Positions 54,075-64,000 of a DNA stretch of 64,000 bases are shown here, piece after piece. The DNA lies in assembly GCA_949825045.1 (NCBI GenBank), contig OX463818.1, positions 30,892,906 through 30,956,905 of the forward strand, read 5' to 3'. The stretch is from Argyresthia goedartella. Its lineage: Eukaryota; Arthropoda; Insecta; Lepidoptera; Argyresthiidae. A program made the position numbers and the translations under genes. Positions within the stretch are counted from its first letter, which is position 1. The number at the start of each line of letters is the position of its first letter. The notes under the pieces are model-generated. The model saw nothing but the letters and a program-made list of their open reading frames with translations, was not told where the DNA came from and did no database searches.

Positions 54075-54245
54075 CAGGCACATACATTCCCGCACTAGGA
54101 TACCCTGTGTCGTGGGAACCAGAAACAGCGACGTCACACACATATAAACATTCAAGACCTGTTTTTTTTTTCTTTTTTAGCCGAAAATTGAACCCGGGAC
54201 CTCTCGCATGGTAGGCAGAGCCACAACCGCTGCGCCACAGAGGTT
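54075..54245 (-). mobile_element. SINE type B
   Basis: Inverse type B SINE with full head (CAACCGCTGCGCCACAGAGG on plus, the inverse of the A-box region TGGCGCAGCGG). The B box is slightly decayed. The 3' module reads ACTAGGATACCCTGTGTCGT on plus. Confidence 0.88.
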
Positions 54246-54449
54246 ATCAATGAATGAAAAAGTTACAAGCAAAAAGTATTGTGTTACTAAACTAAATGCC
54301 TTAAAATTGGTGAATGTATTTGCCTCTGCCACATGGAGCCCGAGCTCTGCTCGGTGGTTGGGTGGTGCACGTCTAGAAATTGAGGATATACAAAGTGGAC
54401 AAAAATGCGGATTTAAAAAGAAAAATTGTTTTTCTTTACCCTAACTAAT

Positions 54450-54750
54450 TTCATCTCCTTCTGGGCCTTACCCTACGCCGGTGTCCGTCTGTAGGCAGGC
54501 ACCCAGTCAGTGACTATCTGTCTTCGACTCACGTGTCCGGCCCGGTTCCATTTGAGTTCAGTCTTCCATCAGTTGAGTTTCGCGGTTTCCACGCCTGCAT
54601 CAGCAACGCCAGTTTTGGAGCGCAGATGGTGGAGGGACGACCTGGATAGGTTCTAGTCAGATTGGGTCGGCATGACGGCCGATAGGAATTTATGGGTACG
54701 ATCAAGGGAGGCCTTTGCCCAGCAGTGGGACACAGAATAGGCTATGTAAA
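54450..54750 (+). pseudogene. RTE-type LINE C-terminal scrap
   Basis: Plus-strand fragments: WWRDDLDRF, DWVGMTADRNLW and REAFAQQWDTE, then a stop and GGCTATGTAAA. This is the family C-terminus with an in-frame stop after DRF. Confidence 0.7.
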
Positions 54751-55562
54751 AAAAAACTATTTCATTGCGGAATTGCATTCAAAATGTGTATATTATGTAT
54801 TCGAGAACTCTCCTTGAAAATCGTTTTGACAAAATAGCGAAGTCTTTTCTTCCTTATGTGGAAGTAATTAAAGCTGTCACTTTCGTTTACATTCGTTTTC
54901 CTTTTATATATATTTTTCCGTATCACCTTAAGAATGTGTCTATTTAATCCAGATCTATTTGAGGAGCTTGCGTGCTCATACTGCAGACTTTACATGCTCG
55001 CGCTCATGCTATTCTTAAAGAGTGAGAATGTGAGGTAGACAGGGACTAAAGGATGCTGATCTGTCATTTCCCGAGAGAGAGAGACCAAGGGGGGTGTAGA
55101 TGGACAAGTCGAAAGCAGAAAGTTTGACTTCGGAACTTTGTTTGGACTTATTAGGAGACAAAAATATAATTTGTCAGACTTTTCTTTTCAACTTTGTGGA
55201 CTCAAATACCATGGCATTTCTAGAAATACCATATCCTGTTGTAGGTTTTGAATTTTATTACCAGAGCATAAGGATCAAAATTGCGATGCCTCGCGCGTGG
55301 GCGCGGTAATCGACCGGAGCAGTCCATCTGAGGAAAAAGCAATTTTTTAATAATTAAACATTGTTCTTCAGGAATACTCAAATAGTGCTTTATGCTAATT
55401 TGATATCTACCGTTCAAAAAGTTCGAAGTTCATATCGTAGACATCGATTGGAAATAGGTAAAAAGTGTACAGAATCAAAGTTTTAGATAATTTCAACAGC
55501 TCTCATTACGGTACCACAAAACTTCCTATGACGCTAAATGACTTGTAAACAAACTCCCTTTT
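54751..55562. other. Spacer without recognised gene
   Basis: No gene recognised. The 69-codon frame at 55100-55309 has no known motif. Confidence 0.45.
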
Positions 55563-55885
55563 TAGGGTTCCGTACCAAAAAGGTAAAACGATACCCTATT
55601 ACTGAGACTCCGCTGTTCGTCCGTCCATCCGTCCGTCTGTCACCAGGCTGTATCTCATGAACCGTGATAGTAAGAGAGTTGAAATTTTCACAGACGATGT
55701 AGTTATGTTGCCGCTATAACAACAAATACTAAAAAACAGAATAAAATAATTCATTTATCTGTAAACCATAAACAAACTTATGAATGCATCTGGTTACGTA
55801 CATGGAGTGTGAAAGCATCCGCGCCAATAATTGTGTAAACAGCATTTTATTATGTAAATGTATCGTGCGCGTGTTCGACTCGAAC
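55563..55885 (-). repeat. GGTTCCGTAC repeat, inverse copy
   Basis: Inverse of 3474-3865: AGGGTTCCGTACC, then TCCGTCCATCCGTCCGTCTG, GCCGCTATAACAACAAATAC, TGGTTACGTACATGGAGTGT, and a decayed CGAACCTGACC end. Confidence 0.75.
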
Positions 55886-56125
55886 CTGACCGTTTTTTTT
55901 ATTTATATTTGTTGGAGAGGGAAAAATGGAATTGCCTTTATTACCAATGGATCTCCCTACACATTGAGCGGGCATCAGCTCGTGTAGTAGACGGACTGAT
56001 CTGGCGTCCACCAGGGTCGTAGTCAGACTAGGGGCTCATAGCTAGTAGAAACACTCGTCCGACCGTGATAGAGGTCAGATCTGTCGGCGCTTCGCCGAGC
56101 CACAAACTTATTATCTAAAGATACC

Positions 56126-56500
56126 TTGGGTGTGTATCCAGCTGTGGTGACGGACCTCCTTTCCAGCAAGATACCGCGCGCACCTCGTTATAAGTTCCAG
56201 TTCTTCGCTGAAGGAGGTTCTCTGCGTCTCCTTGCCGACAGCAAGGTACACACTGTTCCACTTAGTTCTAAAAGCACGGACCTCCCGGGAGGTTTCCAAC
56301 GCACGTGCGACACTTATACCCTTATTCCAACTAGCCTGGTTCCCCGCGGAACTCAATGTTCTCACGTTACTGGTATCGGGCCAGCGCAGCGCCTCCCAGC
56401 GAGATCGTCCAACACACGCGACAATTCGATCTGGCCAAAATATATCACCGACCGAATGCACTGGCAATGTCGCGGAGTCACAATATTGACTATCAAACAC
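56126..56500. other. Open, G+C-balanced segment of unknown nature
   Basis: Less AT-rich than its surroundings and open on both strands: 172 codons on plus from 56126 to 56644, and 129 on minus from 56500 to 56111. Neither frame shows a domain I recognise. The minus frame has a basic, Trp-containing composition (SRWEALRWPDTS, FRTKWNSVYLAVG) that could be a LINE C-terminus, but this is a guess. Confidence 0.3.
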
Positions 56501-56649
56501 GCGTTTTGGGAACTAATTGATATAATATTACTTGATTTCCATTATAATTCTCCAAATTCACTCGACATTATCGCCGTGAATTTGGATCCGATCCGATTCC
56601 GATCGAGAAATGCGAAGACAGTTATCCTCAAAACGTCATTTTAAATTAA

Positions 56650-58045
56650 CGAGATAAAAAGGTGCGTTCCGAATTGCACTATCTTGTACGTATGTTCGGC
56701 TGCGTTCGGTTCCGAACACGGTCTAACATCAGCCCTTGTGTCTGTGTAAGCAGTGATCGCTAGATGTCTGCTAGCTATGGCCTCGGTATAGGCTTCCTAC
56801 CTACAAGTTGCCTATTTAGGCGATATATATGTGTGTATGATATTATATGCGAGCACCCCCCCAGGCTTTTAGTACGTTTTGTTTCCAAACTAGCGCCATA
56901 AATTTCAGAAGTCAAACTTTCTGCATTCGCCTGTTCCAGCTACAAGCATTCGTAGACTAAACTAAATGAAGGCATGATCTGAGTGTCACTCAAACTTTTG
57001 AGTCGTCAGTTTTGCTTCCTGTCCCACATTTCGTGTATGAGTACAATTTCAAAGCTTCCTCAGATTATATCATGTTACATTCATCATAAACCACTTAGCC
57101 GTCTCAAGTCACGTGTATTTCAGTACTTCAGGAGCTGGCTGCGATAATATTATCTCCATTACCTGAAAATGGAACGAGAGAGAGTCTCCTAAGGTATGTG
57201 CATTTTGGGAAATGGATTCCTAATGACATTTTGCGCGTTCCGTGTTTCAGGCGTCTTCATAACTTCATATCCTGCAGCGTTATAAGCAAGTAGGGTAAGA
57301 TGATTGGCCTATGGGCCCGGATAAACACCTTAAAAGTTAACGGAGCCTGAAAGTCGGACTTGTCTCTCGCTCGAGACATGATCGCGTCAGTATCACATTT
57401 AAGCGGGACACTTATTGAGTTGCAATTTGCGCATTCGGCCATACTCACAGGCCATATTGGTTCTTTGGAATGGACTTAAGAACAGTTTTCCTATAGGACG
57501 ACAAGAATGACTATGACAATTCGTGTCTGTAAGTCTTTACTTTATATCTATCCATAAATTATACTAGTGACCCTGTGGGCAGTAGACCTCGCTAACAGGG
57601 GGGGCTGTGAACTATTTTATAGGTAAGTATTTTAGATTCAATCAAAATCAAGTAGTAAAGTACCCATAACTTCGTAAACTACATTTTACGATTTAAAATA
57701 CAATCTATTGACTTTTCACGAAAATAGTTATAGTCTATTTCACTCACTCTCATGGTCTGTATAGATCCTCTTTACGAATTTGAAAATATTTCTTGGATTT
57801 TTAGAAAAGAGGCGGCCGAAAGGTAACGGTGTAGTATATTTTTAGAACCGGCTCATGTAGCCCTTTAATCTGATACCCCACGTGTGCCAAGTTTTGTGAG
57901 GATCGCTTGAAAACTGTGGCGCCTAGACCGGAACTGACAGACATACATAGAGACAGACGAAAGCAAAATCGGCTTCCTATCTTGTCGAAATGGAGCCCTA
58001 CCTCGCTTCGCTCGCTCGGTCAATAACACGACTGTCATAATAGTG
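56650..58045. other. Spacer with repeat tails
   Basis: No gene recognised. Bases 57885-57985 look like a repeat tail (GTGCCAAGTTTTGTGAGGAT, CAGACATACATAGAGACAGA). CCTCGCTTCGCTCGCTCGG at 58002 is a simple local repeat. Confidence 0.45.
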
Positions 58046-58240
58046 ACGTCCTCTGAGGTGTAGCGGTCGAGGCTGTGCTCCCTAAGCGAGATGGCCCAGG
58101 TTCCAAACCCGGCTGGGGCGGAAGAAAAAAAACCCGTTTTGGATGTTTACAAGTTTGTGACGTCGCTGTCTCTAGTTTCCGCAACACAGGGTATGGCCAG
58201 AAGCAATGTAAGTGCCTATATGTAAGTGTTATGTTATGTC
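58046..58240 (+). mobile_element. SINE type B, decayed head
   Basis: CTCTGAGGTGTAGCGGTCGA (A-box region) and CAGGTTCCAAACCC (decayed B box), then TGGATGTTTACAAGTTTGTG, GACGTCGCTGTCTCTAG and ACACAGGGTATGGCCAG. Confidence 0.8.
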
Positions 58241-58504
58241 AATTAGGCCATGCGACTATATAAAATCTGTTAAGGTTTTATGACAATAATTGGTTTAATT
58301 TAATTACCATACATATAAAGGTAAACTGAATTATCTTATCTTATCTATCATACATTCGGTGCATACGGAGCTTCTCGTACCATGCATTTTGGCATGTTAT
58401 TTTTCGGTTTAGTACACTACTTTCTATTCCATCAGAAAAGTCGTTCAGACTTACTACTATTACTCCGGTTTGTAGTGGTTGAATTATTGCACATAACCAT
58501 TATA

Positions 58505-59792
58505 CACAGTCAGGTCATAAGTTCTGTCACACAATAAAAACTTTTGAATTTAGAACGCTGGCCACAAAAAAGTTTATTGAATTCGAATTTCGAATTTTTC
58601 ATGAAAATAAAAATGTGTACTTTTTAGAATTTTCCTCATTTTTAAATATGGAGTGAACACTTAAAGAAGACCGTGTCGCAGTTATTGCGTTGCATCGTTG
58701 CGGTTACGCGCCAATTCAGATTTTCGACTTACCGAAACCAAAAGATTCGTTTATCGTACCATAAAACGATACAATGAAGACTCTAGTGTAGATGACAGGT
58801 TAAGAAGTGTTCGCCCTCGCTCTGTTAGGACTCCAGCAGTGATAAAAGCTGTGAAGGCGCGAATTCAAAGAAATCCCATACGTAAGCAGAAACCTTCAGA
58901 TGGGGTTAAGCAGGACCACGGTTAAAAGGGTGTTAAATGAAGACTTAGGGCTTAGGGCATATCGAAGAAAAACAGGACATCGTTTGGACGCTCGTTTAAT
59001 GGACCTGAGACTGAAGAGATTCCGCGCTTTGTTGAAGCGGTACGCGGGAAAAAAGCATCGGGAAAATCTTTTTTCGGATGAAAAAATTTTTACCGTGAAA
59101 GAGAGCTACAACAAACAAAATGATAAGGTGTACGCACACAGCAGTGAAGAAGCGAGCAACCGTATTCCGCGTGTCCAACGAGGTCATTTTCCATCCTCGC
59201 TCATGGTTTGGTTGAGAGTCTCTTATTGGGGCTTAACTGAGGTACATTTTTGTGAGAAAGGCGTAAAAACGAATGCAGTTGTGTATCAAAATACAGTCCT
59301 CAAGAACCTTGTGGAACCTGTTTCTTATACCATGTTTAATAACAGGCACTGGGTATTCCAACAAGATTCTGCGTCAGCTCATAGAGCGAAAAGCACACAA
59401 GACCGGCTGGCGGCGCGTGAAATCGACTTCATCCGGCACGAAGACTGGTCCTCCTCCAGTCCAGATTTGAGTCCGTTAGATTACAAGATATGGCAACACT
59501 TGGAGGAAAAGGCCTGCTCAAAGCCTCATCCTGATTTGGAGTCACTCAAGGCATCCTTGATTAAGGCAGCCGCCGATATTGACATGGACCTCGTTCGTGC
59601 TGCGATAGACGACTGGCCGCGCAGAATAAAGGCCTGTATTCAAAATCGCGGGAGTCATTTTGAATAAACTTTATTACCATAAGAATCTATGTTTTATTAA
59701 GTTTATTTTGCTATATAAATGTTTACATAAATAATTAACATGTCTAAATTATTTCATATTGCACATGTGACAGAACTTATGACCTGACTATG
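58505..59792 (+). mobile_element. maT-like (DD37D) mariner, complete but inactive
   Basis: A 1288-bp element with TA flanks (58503-58504, 59793-59794) and inverted ends AGTCAGGTCATAAGTTCTGT (left, 58508) and ACAGAACTTATGACCTGACT (right, ends 59789). The transposase is broken near its N-terminus. The 3' half is nearly identical to 1-648. Confidence 0.92.
58648..59667 (+). pseudogene. maT mariner transposase, N-terminus broken
   Basis: A likely start ATG at 58648 is followed after one codon by TGA. Downstream the frame continues with shifts: 58698-58925 (FVYRTIKRYNEDSSVDDR and RSVRTPAVIKAV, a helix-turn-helix region), then, after a frameshift at ~58900, 255 codons to 59667. The catalytic Asp residues lie in LFSDEKIFTV, FQQDSASAH and SPLDYKIW, with 37 residues between the last two. 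Catalytic core intact, DNA-binding region broken. The other copy (1-648) instead carries a stop in the core. Confidence 0.88.
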
Positions 59793-59924
59793 TAAAATAA
59801 AGTTAATAATAGCTCAGTCTGCATCATGATCATGGCTCTCATTTTCAAAATGATGTGATTTTTATTAATATTCCAAAGCCCTTGATTATTTCTGCATTCC
59901 AAACATACAGTTTTAAGATATTTT

Positions 59925-60348
59925 ATCTACACATGTATCATAAACCCTCTTTACTGCGTACAAAAACCGCACGTTACGATCAGCGTAATGTTAAACTACT
60001 TGGTAAAAACTCATTTCTTATCTGAAAAATTACACATTATGACCATAATGTGTAATTTTTCTACATATTATGACATTCAAATTTCGAACGCCGAGGCCCG
60101 CCTGCGTGCCGCCCCTAGTTTGTCTGTAAAGTTGGTACTACAGAACAAGCTAAACAACTGAAGAGCCACAATGCCGGTCAAACATGCGGTTCCGGAACAC
60201 ATCAAAGAGAGCTTATGATATGTGTGTAGATAAACTAGTGTATGTAACTGTACATAATTAGGCATTAAAACTCTCGAGTGATATTATTATGAAACCCACT
60301 CTCGAGTATTAATGCCCTCCATTATGTAGCAGTCACATAAACTACTAT
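59925..60348 (+). mobile_element. Fold-back MITE family F, partial
   Basis: Core from ATCTACACATGTATCATAAA to GATATGTGTGTAGAT, then the right arm with CTCTCGAGTGATATTA and CTCTCGAGTATTAATGCC. It begins ~130 bp after the maT mariner. The core holds ACACATTATGACCATAATGT, a small palindrome also in the full copy. Confidence 0.8.
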
Positions 60349-60769
60349 TGAGTACCTATTTTTTGACGTAAGAGCCATGTCATTATAATCCCAAGAAAAG
60401 TAAATTTTAGGTGTTTTTTTTTTCGTATAGATTCTATTAACATATAATGTTTTTAAACATACAGATTGAAGGAAAAGGATTTCTGTGAATAGCTCTTTAG
60501 AGATGGGCAGTTGACAATAAGTATCACTTTAAATTAACCTCATATGTAACGTTCTAAATTTATAATGGAAATATCTTGGTATGTACCTGACAGTTACAGT
60601 TATTTTTTTTTATTTTTTTTTTCGAACATTTCAGCAGGTCCGTTAGATACAACACTGTAAGATAAATCAAAGAGATTCAATAACAAATCGCTTTGATCTC
60701 TTTCATTGTCTATTAATATTACTAAAATTTAAACCATGTGAAAGCTTAACGTCAGCTGGTTTATTATCA
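60349..60769. other. Spacer without recognised gene
   Basis: AT-rich spacer, nothing recognised. Confidence 0.45.
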
Positions 60770-61113
60770 GGGCCCGTATGTTACTAATTGACAAGCATCA
60801 CACAAGCATATCACAGGCTTTAGTAGTTACAGTATTGGGAAGTCTAGAACACATTTTCAGGTGTGAGAGAATTCCCTAAATCTCACTAAAGTTCACTGCT
60901 TTCACCCTCCTCCTCCAAAGTGTGCTAGCTTGTCCAAAACGGTTGAAGGAAATGCCAGCGAGCCCCTTACTCCGAAAAAGTGTCCTAGCTTTCCCGATAC
61001 GATTTAGAAAAATTCTCTCACTCTTGTAAAAAGTGTCCTAGATTACCCAATATTAACTGAAGCCTGCGATATGCCTGTGCGAGGCTTGTCAAATAATGGG
61101 ATTACCCCCAGTT
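60770..61113. mobile_element. MITE with ~85-bp imperfect inverted ends and internal iterons
   Basis: Left TTGACAAGCATCACACAAGC with ATATCACAGGCTTTAGTAG is inverted as TGAAGCCTGCGATATGCCTG with TGCGAGGCTTGTCAA at the right. A ~25-bp motif AAAGTGTCCTAGCTTTCCCG recurs three times on the right and once inverted at the left. Confidence 0.75.
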
Positions 61114-61339
61114 ACAAAGAAATAATAATAAACTAGCTTATCTTCATCCTCAGCAATCATAATTAGTATTATTAGTAATGACGTCTTGGGTGTTTATATT
61201 TTGGGAGATGATATCAGTGAGTTCAATGACTCGTATATTACTGTTTTTTATTGCCTGACATTGTATTGGATTAAATTGATAAGATATACATATAGCATGA
61301 CATTGGCTTTATTGAATTACCTTGATTAGATATTGCGGT

Positions 61340-62143
61340 TATTGTAAAAAAGGAATCCTCTTGTAAGTTCCCTACGTTGTCCGTCTGTCTGTCCGTCTGT
61401 CAAGGTCCTTTTTCTCAGGAACGCGTGGAGGTATCAGCTTAAAATTAATATCGATTATGCAGTTCTGTAGTATCTTAGAGTTGTGAAAAAATCTAACTAG
61501 TAAGTCAACGCAATCAAAAGATACCGCCGATGCAATTCTGCTGAATTAACTTGATACTTGCAGGGGAATCAAAACCTACAGGGTACTTCCCGTTGAACCA
61601 GAATGATAAAATTTGGCAAGAAGACAGGTCTTAAGGCCCAAGATCAAACAAAACCAACGTAGAGATCTTTGGTAAAAAATAAAATAAAATTATTTCCATT
61701 AAATTCATAGGTCTCAAAAAATTATATTTTATTCACAAAGAGATAATTTAGTTTAAATACTATGTCGCTACGCGATTGGATTAATTAGGCTCGATCTTAA
61801 AAAATCCTGAACATAGTCTATATTAAAAAGGAGATTCGATCATTTTTATATAAAATTAACGATTTTTCTCTTAATTTTTATACCTAAATTTTCCTCTTTT
61901 AGAGCTCCGTATTAATCCTAAAATTTTATCAATTAGCTTATTTCCGTTTTTCAGTAAATTCGAAAAAACACCTCATTTTTAAAGTATCTAGCTAAGACGA
62001 GGGGCGAATGCGGCCCCCTCGCCTCAACAGCTAGAACTGGGCCTTAAAGCACAAGTAAAGGACAAAATCGGGAAACCGTTAGTGTGTTCATAAAAAAAAA
62101 ACTTATTTGCGCGAGTCTGGCTCGCAACTGGCCGGTTTTAATT
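61340..62143 (-). repeat. ACCGGCCAAGTGCGAG repeat, inverse copy
   Basis: Its right end GCTCGCAACTGGCCGGTTTT is the inverse of the start of 18674-19166. CCGTCTGTCTGTCCGTCTGT, GCAATCAAAAGATACCGCCG and GGGTACTTCCCGTTGAACC are shared inverted interior blocks. It is longer than the other copy, perhaps with an insertion around 61700-62080. Confidence 0.65.
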
Positions 62144-62989
62144 TTATCTTTGTTTGAGCCGCTGTGCCTTTGCGAGCCCGTATAGGAAAAGGCGTGACGC
62201 ATTTTTTTTTATCAAATAGCAAATCGATAGAGGCAATAGACTTCTAAGAACAACCCAATTGTTAACAAGAATATACCAAGTATCAATGTTGAATGTCAAC
62301 ACTACGCGTGCCAGTTTAACCGAGATACATCTCTGCTCAGTAAGTTGTATCAGTTGAGGTATCAGAGTTAACTGGTCGCATTGTAATCGCCAGCTGTTGG
62401 CTAATTTTCTGCCGGCACGTGTTTGTACCACTGAATAACCAGCACCGCAACCGCCCTCAAGTTATCCAATAATACATTATTAGATAACTGGCTGTACTAT
62501 GGCGTATCTATGCCTACCACCACGTATCAGAAATAGTTTATGTTTTGTTTTGGAAGACTTCATAATGAATTTCCCTCCCAAACCGTTCGTTTGTTTCCTC
62601 AGTAGAGTTAGTGTTTCAAAATTTTATAATTTATTTATTGTACTGCAATTAACTTGTTCAGAAAACTTAACATAGAAATGCGAGTACAAGTACAGATGCA
62701 AACTTATTCTTGTCGCAACGAACGCACGCATTACTAGACTGCGAAACACAATGTCGCTTTTACCTAAACACGCAAAATAACAGAAGCAAATAAAATACAA
62801 ACAGTAAGTTTTAAGAGAAACAGAATTAACTACTTCGATAATAATTCACCTCTCTCACCCCACCTTACCCTTTGCGAGAGAGAGAGGTAACAGCTATCTG
62901 GGGCAAATAAACTTGGCGCAGCCTGTAAGCGAGGTAAAGCGAGAGATGGCGTCTCCATTCTAAATCCTCCTCGGTTTGTACCTATATCG
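62144..62989. other. Spacer with C2 SINE scrap
   Basis: Starts with a C2 SINE 3' scrap (CCCGTATAGGAAAAGGCGTG at 62178). The 95-codon minus frame at 62144-62431 overlaps it and has no known domain. Bases 62830-62930 resemble the G-tract MITE at 41405-41529. Confidence 0.45.
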
Positions 62990-63029
62990 ATAATACAACG
63001 CTATAGCCTCAAGTGACGCGTAATCGCTC

Positions 63030-63308
63030 GGTTATCGACTCAGTCGATCCAAGCGTATGGAGAGTTGCCCGCGCGTCAACCGAATAAAACAAGCCATTTC
63101 GCGCCATTTCTCATGTTCCAAATTCAAATTCGTAATGTGCGGCCGGTGTCTTTTCGTATTTTAGAACGCGTTTCGCTTTTGTTTCGCAACGGAAAGTGAA
63201 AAGGCAGGGTATATTGCAAAATTGTGTAGTGTTTGGTTCGATCCGTGGTACGCTATCTAGGCGTTGTATAGTGTGCTTGGATTGGACAAAGTCGGCTATA
63301 AACTCAGG
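63030..63308 (+). promoter_or_regulatory. Candidate host promoter and non-coding first exon
   Basis: A less AT-rich, CpG-containing stretch free of recognised repeats. CTCAGTCGATCC near 63040 resembles an arthropod initiator (TCAGT). CTCAGGTGAGTGCG at 63304-63317 is a strong splice-donor match (AG/GTGAGT). No ORF in between. A gene running off the right edge is possible. Weak evidence. Confidence 0.22.
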
Positions 63309-63872
63309 TGAGTGCGTTGCAGGTTATATTAATCTTCAGTATTCGCATTAACAAGTCAAAGGTAATCCCTTACGTCAGGACTGTGCTAAAGTGAAAAATT
63401 ATTATTTTAGTTGAAGTAACACTGAGAGTGCGTTAATGAGAAAATCTGATTAGGTGAAGTTACCAACTCCAAAATATGACGACTTAGCGGCGTTTGCGCA
63501 AAAGAATTCAGTGACGTCAAATCAAAAACTATGTGGTTGCAAAAACTAGGCCTAACAGATTTTTATTGAAAATACAACTTTCCACCTGACGCCTATTTAT
63601 TCTGGCGTGCAAATAACCCCAAAAGCGTCCGAAAGAGGCCGTGTAATTTGGACCAAACATGGAATTGCGCAATTTTCTATACGTGTGCAAGTTCTGCATA
63701 CATCGCAATTTTGAGGGTGAATATGTTACCGGCAATCTGTATAATCCGGTTTTATATATAATCCCTAGGCAATATATGTAATAAACGTGCCTAAAAGATG
63801 CAGGTAATGTATGAAATATTATTTGTTTAATACTCTGCCTAGGTATTATATATGTCACCGTAAGATAGTCAA

Positions 63873-63986
63873 AACCGTTAGTTGATAAACTAACGTTTTT
63901 TCCTTGTAAGTTGGTCAACTATCGACAGATAGTAAACTGTAGCGTACTGCTTATTATATGACGCGTTAGTTGATCAAGTAACGGTT
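63873..63986. mobile_element. Tiny MITE, ~114 bp
   Basis: AACCGTTAGTTGATAAACTA with ACG is inverted as CGTTAGTTGATCAAGTAACG with GTT: 23-bp ends with two mismatches. Each end is itself a partial palindrome (GTTAGTTGATAAACTAAC). Non-coding. Confidence 0.65.
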
Positions 63987-64000
63987 AAAACCGTTAAATA

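Overview
The window is a repeat-dense stretch of an AT-rich insect genome, most likely a moth or butterfly. This rests on a DD37D (maT-like) mariner, tRNA-derived SINEs, (TGA)n-tailed RTE fragments, and the abundant GGTTCCGTAC / ACCGGCCAAGTGCGAG repeats typical of Lepidoptera. The species assignment is inference. I found no confident host protein gene, no rRNA or functional tRNA gene, no CRISPR array and nothing bacterial. Almost everything recognisable is mobile DNA or its remains.

Layout. 0-5.3 kb: the 3' end of a maT mariner inside a SINE, then a complete Tc1 (Bari-like) element whose 341-residue transposase ORF is intact, then a fold-back MITE, a GGTTCCGTAC repeat and two SINEs. 5.3-12 kb: SINEs of three types, MITEs and a G+C-rich patch. 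12-17.25 kb: a near-full-length CR1-like LINE (copy A) with ORF1 and ORF2, each frameshifted. 17.4-22.9 kb: MITEs, a 120-bp tandem repeat and a fold-back element. 22.98-26.48 kb: a 5'-truncated, inverted, near-identical LINE (copy B) that has lost its RT active site. 27-33 kb: long-TIR elements nested in one another, plus LINE and SINE tails. 33.48-37.13 kb: an EN-RT-RNase H LINE inserted in a GGTTCCGTAC repeat, with an 11-bp target-site duplication. 37.7-39.1 kb: a ~655-bp direct duplication. 39.8-41.3 kb: a decayed pogo/Tigger-like transposase. 41.9-43.7 kb: an old CR1-like LINE split by a SINE. 47.4-51.2 kb: a third CR1-like LINE, an RTE scrap and a YADD LINE 3' half. 51.5-58.3 kb: SINEs, RT scraps and spacer. 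58.5-59.8 kb: a complete but inactivated maT mariner. 60-64 kb: MITEs, and near 63.0-63.3 kb a weak candidate host promoter and first exon ending in a good splice donor.

How the parts relate. Autonomous families (CR1-like, RTE-like, I-like LINEs, Tc1, maT) lie beside likely dependants (tRNA-headed SINEs, several MITE families). The only element whose coding sequence appears intact is the Tc1 at 817-2564. Several nested insertions give a relative chronology. Best leads for follow-up: the IR/DR layout of that Tc1, a conserved 3'-UTR hairpin in one LINE family, a 3' module shared by SINEs with different tRNA heads, and LINE copies with long ORFs but destroyed catalytic residues.
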